Positions 61,376-64,000 of a stretch of DNA of 64,000 bases are shown in pieces (position 1 is the first letter of the stretch; every line of letters begins with the position of its first letter). Source of the DNA: Balamuthia mandrillaris (Eukaryota > Discosea > Longamoebia > Balamuthiidae); contig JAVKOQ010000220.1 of the NCBI GenBank assembly GCA_031835245.1, forward strand, positions 1 through 64,000. The letters run 5' to 3'. The notes beneath the pieces were generated by a model. It made no database searches and had not been told where the DNA came from. It saw only the letters and a list, made by a program, of their open reading frames with translations. The translations under genes were made by a program, and so were the position numbers.

Positions 61376-63991
61376 TTACACGCGGCGATAAAAAGTGATG
61401 TTTGATCTGGTGGTGTGCTGCTCCTTGTGGACCTCTTTGCGTTTCTCAGCTTGTCCACTGACATCACGAACGGGAAATAACCAGTCGAGTTGCTGTGACT
61501 GCGACTCTCTTCCACTTTCTACATCCATCGAAAAGGACTCTTCTCCTTCTTCATCATCAATCACCTCAACATATTCTGTCTCTTCTTCTTGATGTCGTGG
61601 TAGTCCATCTTTAACAGCTTGAAAATCGTCATATTGTTCTTGTCCATCTTGTTCTTCTTCTTCTTCTTCTTCTTCTTCTTCTTCTTCTTCTTCTTCTTCT
61701 TCTTCGTTATCGTCGTCAAGTACAACCCAACATTCATTTGTAACAGAACCAACCCATCCTCCTGTCGATGTTGGCGATGTTAAATTGGAGGTTGGTGTAG
61801 GTGTTGGAGTTGGTGGAGTTGGAATGTCTTCGGTGGTTAGTATTGGTGAAGATGGTAATGAAGATATTGGACTGCCCCAATCCTCTTGTTGACTCGCTGT
61901 CTCTTCAAAATCTTCTAACTGGTCTTCTTGTTCTTCTTGGTCGTTCTCGCCTGTGACTTCTTGTTGTTCATGTTCTTCCGTTTCATCAGCTTCTTCATCT
62001 TCATCTTCATCTCCTCCTTCCTCGTCCTCTTCTTCATCGTCTTCATCTATTTCGTCTTCTTGAAGTTCTACCTCTCCTTTATCACTATCATAACATTTTT
62101 CTTCCTCTTCCCCGTCGCTTTCGTCTTTCGCTTGTGTTTCTTTATCATTTTCTTTTTGCTGTTGTTGCGGTTCATCATCTGCTTCGGAGTCGCTGATGAT
62201 AATGCTATCTTCCATGCTTTTTCCAGAAGAGGGAGGAGGAACAACTACCTCTTGTTTAATGGTGTGGAAAGGTAGTAAGTATGCAGAGAGGTGTTGAATA
62301 GAAATCAACGATGGCATTTTGCTAGTGTCAACTACAACGCCCTCCTCTTCTCCTTCTTGTTCTTCTTCTCCTTCTCTTTCTCCTCCTTCTTCTTCGTCTC
62401 CTTCTTCTCCTCCTTCGTCTTTATCTTCGTTATCACTTTCGTCTGTTTCTTCTTCCTTTACTTGAACCAACGCTTCTTTCTCATTCTCCACTGTTTGTGC
62501 TTCGTCTTCTTCTTTTTCTTGCTTTTCAACTTTGCATTGCGTAAGCTCCAACAGCTTTCGTTGTACAACTTCAGAAGCACTGAATCTTCCTCTCGAGCGA
62601 CTATCGCTTGTGTTTGGCCGTTTTGCATTGATCGTTGTTGATGTTGCTATCGTTGCGGTAATAGTGGTGGTTGGTGTGTTGTAGGTATCCTCCTTCTTTG
62701 CTCTTTGTTTTCGAAGGACGTCCTCGTTTTCTTCGATTGTTGTTTTTTTGTGGAGGGAAGCATCGGATTCGCTTCTTCGTCTGCTTTTCTTGGTCGCCGG
62801 TTTGACGGCGGTTGATGTTGCTTTTCTCTTGGCCATTCTCGTTTTTTCTGCCTTCTCTCCGGTGTTATTCTTTGTCGTTGTTGGCTTCATTGTTGCTTTT
62901 GATGGTGAAGCGCAAGAAGAGCGCGTACTCTTTTTAGGAAGTGATACAGAGCGGGAAGCTCTTCTGCTTGATGAATTCATTCGTTCGCAAGGAGTTCGTT
63001 CTGAAAGCGTCTCGCTTCCCAAACTTCCCAGTTTTTCCAGTTCTCTTGATAAAGCTCGGCGTTGTTTGAAGTGTGCACACTTTAGCGTTGTCGATTGTTC
63101 ATTAACAGAAGATGAAGATGAAGAAGTTGGAGGAGTTGAAGACGAAGATGAAGATGAAGATGAAGATGAAGATGAAGATGAAGATGAAGATGAAGATGAA
63201 GATGAAGATGAAGATGAAGATGAAGATGAAGATGAAGATGAAGATGAAGATGAAGATGAAGGTGAAGATGAAGATGAAGATGTTGGAGTTGAAGAAGGTG
63301 TGGAAGCTGTCAAAGCACCAGTATTCGGAGGAGGTGTCTCGCTGAGATGACGGTATAATTTCCATTGACGGCTCTGATAGTTCATGCGAAAAAAGACACG
63401 TTCTTCCATCCAACTGTTGTACTGTGGATTCCAATTGCGCTCCTCATGAATCAGAATACTTTTCTCAGAGGTGCTATTCCTCCCCATAAAAGCTTCGCCG
63501 TTGAGAAATGCGACTATTTCTTCTTCTATCTCAGGTACCATTTTGTTGGATTTTTCGGATAACGTCGCGAGAACTGTGGCGACGCTGTTTGGTAGTTGTT
63601 GCTGAGAGGCTGGTGATACTCCTTTGGCTTTTCCTATGCTTTCTGTTTTGGTCTCGTTTTCTTTCCCTTTGTCGTTTCGTGGTGCGCGTTCGCCACTCGC
63701 AGCCGAAGCTGTCTTAGGTAGGGTCGCTGCTGATGTTGTTGAAGATGAAGAATCAATAGAAGAAACAGGACGCGTAGGAAGAGTAGAAGGGTCCGAAGAT
63801 GAAGCAGAAATAGAAGAAGGTAGAGATGACGAAGACGAAGAAGATGCAGGCGCGGACCTACCAGTTGAAGAGTTATTAGTTGCTGCGATTATCTGGCTCT
63901 TTTTACGTTTCGCCGCACCGTCAGTCTCTTCAAGTGCTGTCCTCTTCCTTCCTCTTCTACTCCGTTTGCTAGCTTGAGTGCCGTTATGCAT
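61376..63991 (-). CDS. Acidic SIM-like family member 3, 871-residue single-exon frame
   Basis: One uninterrupted frame from the ATG at 63991 (MHNGTQASKRSRRGRKRTAL) to 61376. Upstream exons could lie beyond the window edge. In order: basic N-terminus, Ser-rich stretch, a compact segment (about 150-225: VPEIEEEIVAFLNGEAFMG ... WMEERVFFRMNYQSRQWKLY), a long poly-Ser encoded by TCATCT hexamers, and a Lys/Arg-rich part (SRRRSESDAS). Strings shared with member 1 follow (GKSMEDSIIISDSEADDE; WGSPISSLPSSPILT). Two more SIM-like strings within Glu/Asp runs are WVVLDDDNEEEE and VEVIDDEEGEES. There are many possible phosphorylation sites. The product is probably nuclear; its function is unknown. A poly(A)-like tract on the sense strand begins at the stop codon. 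Confidence 0.65.
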   Translation of the reverse strand: MHNGTQASKRSRRGRKRTALEETDGAAKRKKSQIIAATNNSSTGRSAPASSSSSSSLPSSISASSSDPSTLPTRPVSSIDSSSSTTSAATLPKTASAASGERAPRNDKGKENETKTESIGKAKGVSPASQQQLPNSVATVLATLSEKSNKMVPEIEEEIVAFLNGEAFMGRNSTSEKSILIHEERNWNPQYNSWMEERVFFRMNYQSRQWKLYRHLSETPPPNTGALTASTPSSTPTSSSSSSPSSSSSSSSSSSSSSSSSSSSSSSSSSSSSSSSSSSSSSSSSTPPTSSSSSSVNEQSTTLKCAHFKQRRALSRELEKLGSLGSETLSERTPCERMNSSSRRASRSVSLPKKSTRSSCASPSKATMKPTTTKNNTGEKAEKTRMAKRKATSTAVKPATKKSRRRSESDASLHKKTTIEENEDVLRKQRAKKEDTYNTPTTTITATIATSTTINAKRPNTSDSRSRGRFSASEVVQRKLLELTQCKVEKQEKEEDEAQTVENEKEALVQVKEEETDESDNEDKDEGGEEGDEEEGGEREGEEEQEGEEEGVVVDTSKMPSLISIQHLSAYLLPFHTIKQEVVVPPPSSGKSMEDSIIISDSEADDEPQQQQKENDKETQAKDESDGEEEEKCYDSDKGEVELQEDEIDEDDEEEDEEGGDEDEDEEADETEEHEQQEVTGENDQEEQEDQLEDFEETASQQEDWGSPISSLPSSPILTTEDIPTPPTPTPTPTSNLTSPTSTGGWVGSVTNECWVVLDDDNEEEEEEEEEEEEEEEEEEQDGQEQYDDFQAVKDGLPRHQEEETEYVEVIDDEEGEESFSMDVESGRESQSQQLDWLFPVRDVSGQAEKRKEVHKEQHTTRSNITFYRRV
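63108..63282. repeat. (GATGAA)n coding microsatellite
   Basis: About 25 hexamers on the plus strand encode poly-Ser on the minus strand inside acidic family member 3. Confidence 0.85.
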
Positions 63992-64000
63992 GTTAATGTT

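Overview
The window is intron-rich nuclear DNA from a protist. The actin is canonical and intronless, most genes carry several short GT-AG introns (about 93 in my models, often with donors of the GTACGT or GTATGT type), introns are full of CT microsatellites, and there is a plant-like DYW-type PPR gene. Together these suggest an amoebozoan of the Acanthamoeba/Balamuthia kind. That assignment is inference from gene content and style, not a database match. No virus-like element, retroelement ORF, rRNA, tRNA or CRISPR array was recognised.

Layout, left to right (strand in brackets): 1-861 C2H2 zinc-finger protein, partial (-); 2162-3615 eIF3g (+); 4195-5322 actin (-); 5729-7104 ALG5 (-); 7512-11203 F-box/MORN protein (-); 12322-13656 prohibitin 1 (+); 14058-17699 SAM-RhoGEF (+); 17760-19179 second SAM protein (-); 19610-19921 and 20212-20520 two tandem small paralogues (-); 20759-24195 PPR-DYW RNA-editing factor (+); 24357-28271 BRPF/JADE-type chromatin scaffold (-); 29044-30021 PPIL1 cyclophilin (-); 30326-34536 C2/membrane hairpin/SMP/MABP lipid-transfer candidate (-); 34782-36187 CID protein (-); 37027-39344 MRH-like receptor (+); 40148-42331 NT5DC1 (+); 42620-44352 RFC4 (+); 44426-47970 TUL1/FLY-type membrane ubiquitin ligase (-); 48271-50234 membrane-anchored purple acid phosphatase (+); 51049-55477 RCC1-kinase (+); 55537-63991 a tandem family of acidic nuclear-type proteins with SUMO-interacting-motif-like strings (-).

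This is not an operon-like region; most neighbours are housekeeping genes with unrelated roles. Endomembrane functions recur (ALG5, the MRH receptor, the TUL1 ligase, the SMP tether, the acid phosphatase), and so do nuclear ones (BRPF, CID, RFC4, PPIL1, the acidic family). Three convergent pairs end within about 60-75 bp of each other.

The least ordinary content is the acidic SIM-like family, the C2-hairpin-SMP-MABP architecture, the pair of convergent SAM genes sharing an intron position, the DYW editing factor with recently homogenised repeats, the one-blade-per-exon RCC1 kinase, the two tandem 103/102-residue proteins of unknown family, and a repeated TACTGCG motif in the actin promoter. 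All exon models were built by hand from reading frame, splice sites and family alignment recalled from memory; every exon set reported closes in frame except where stated.
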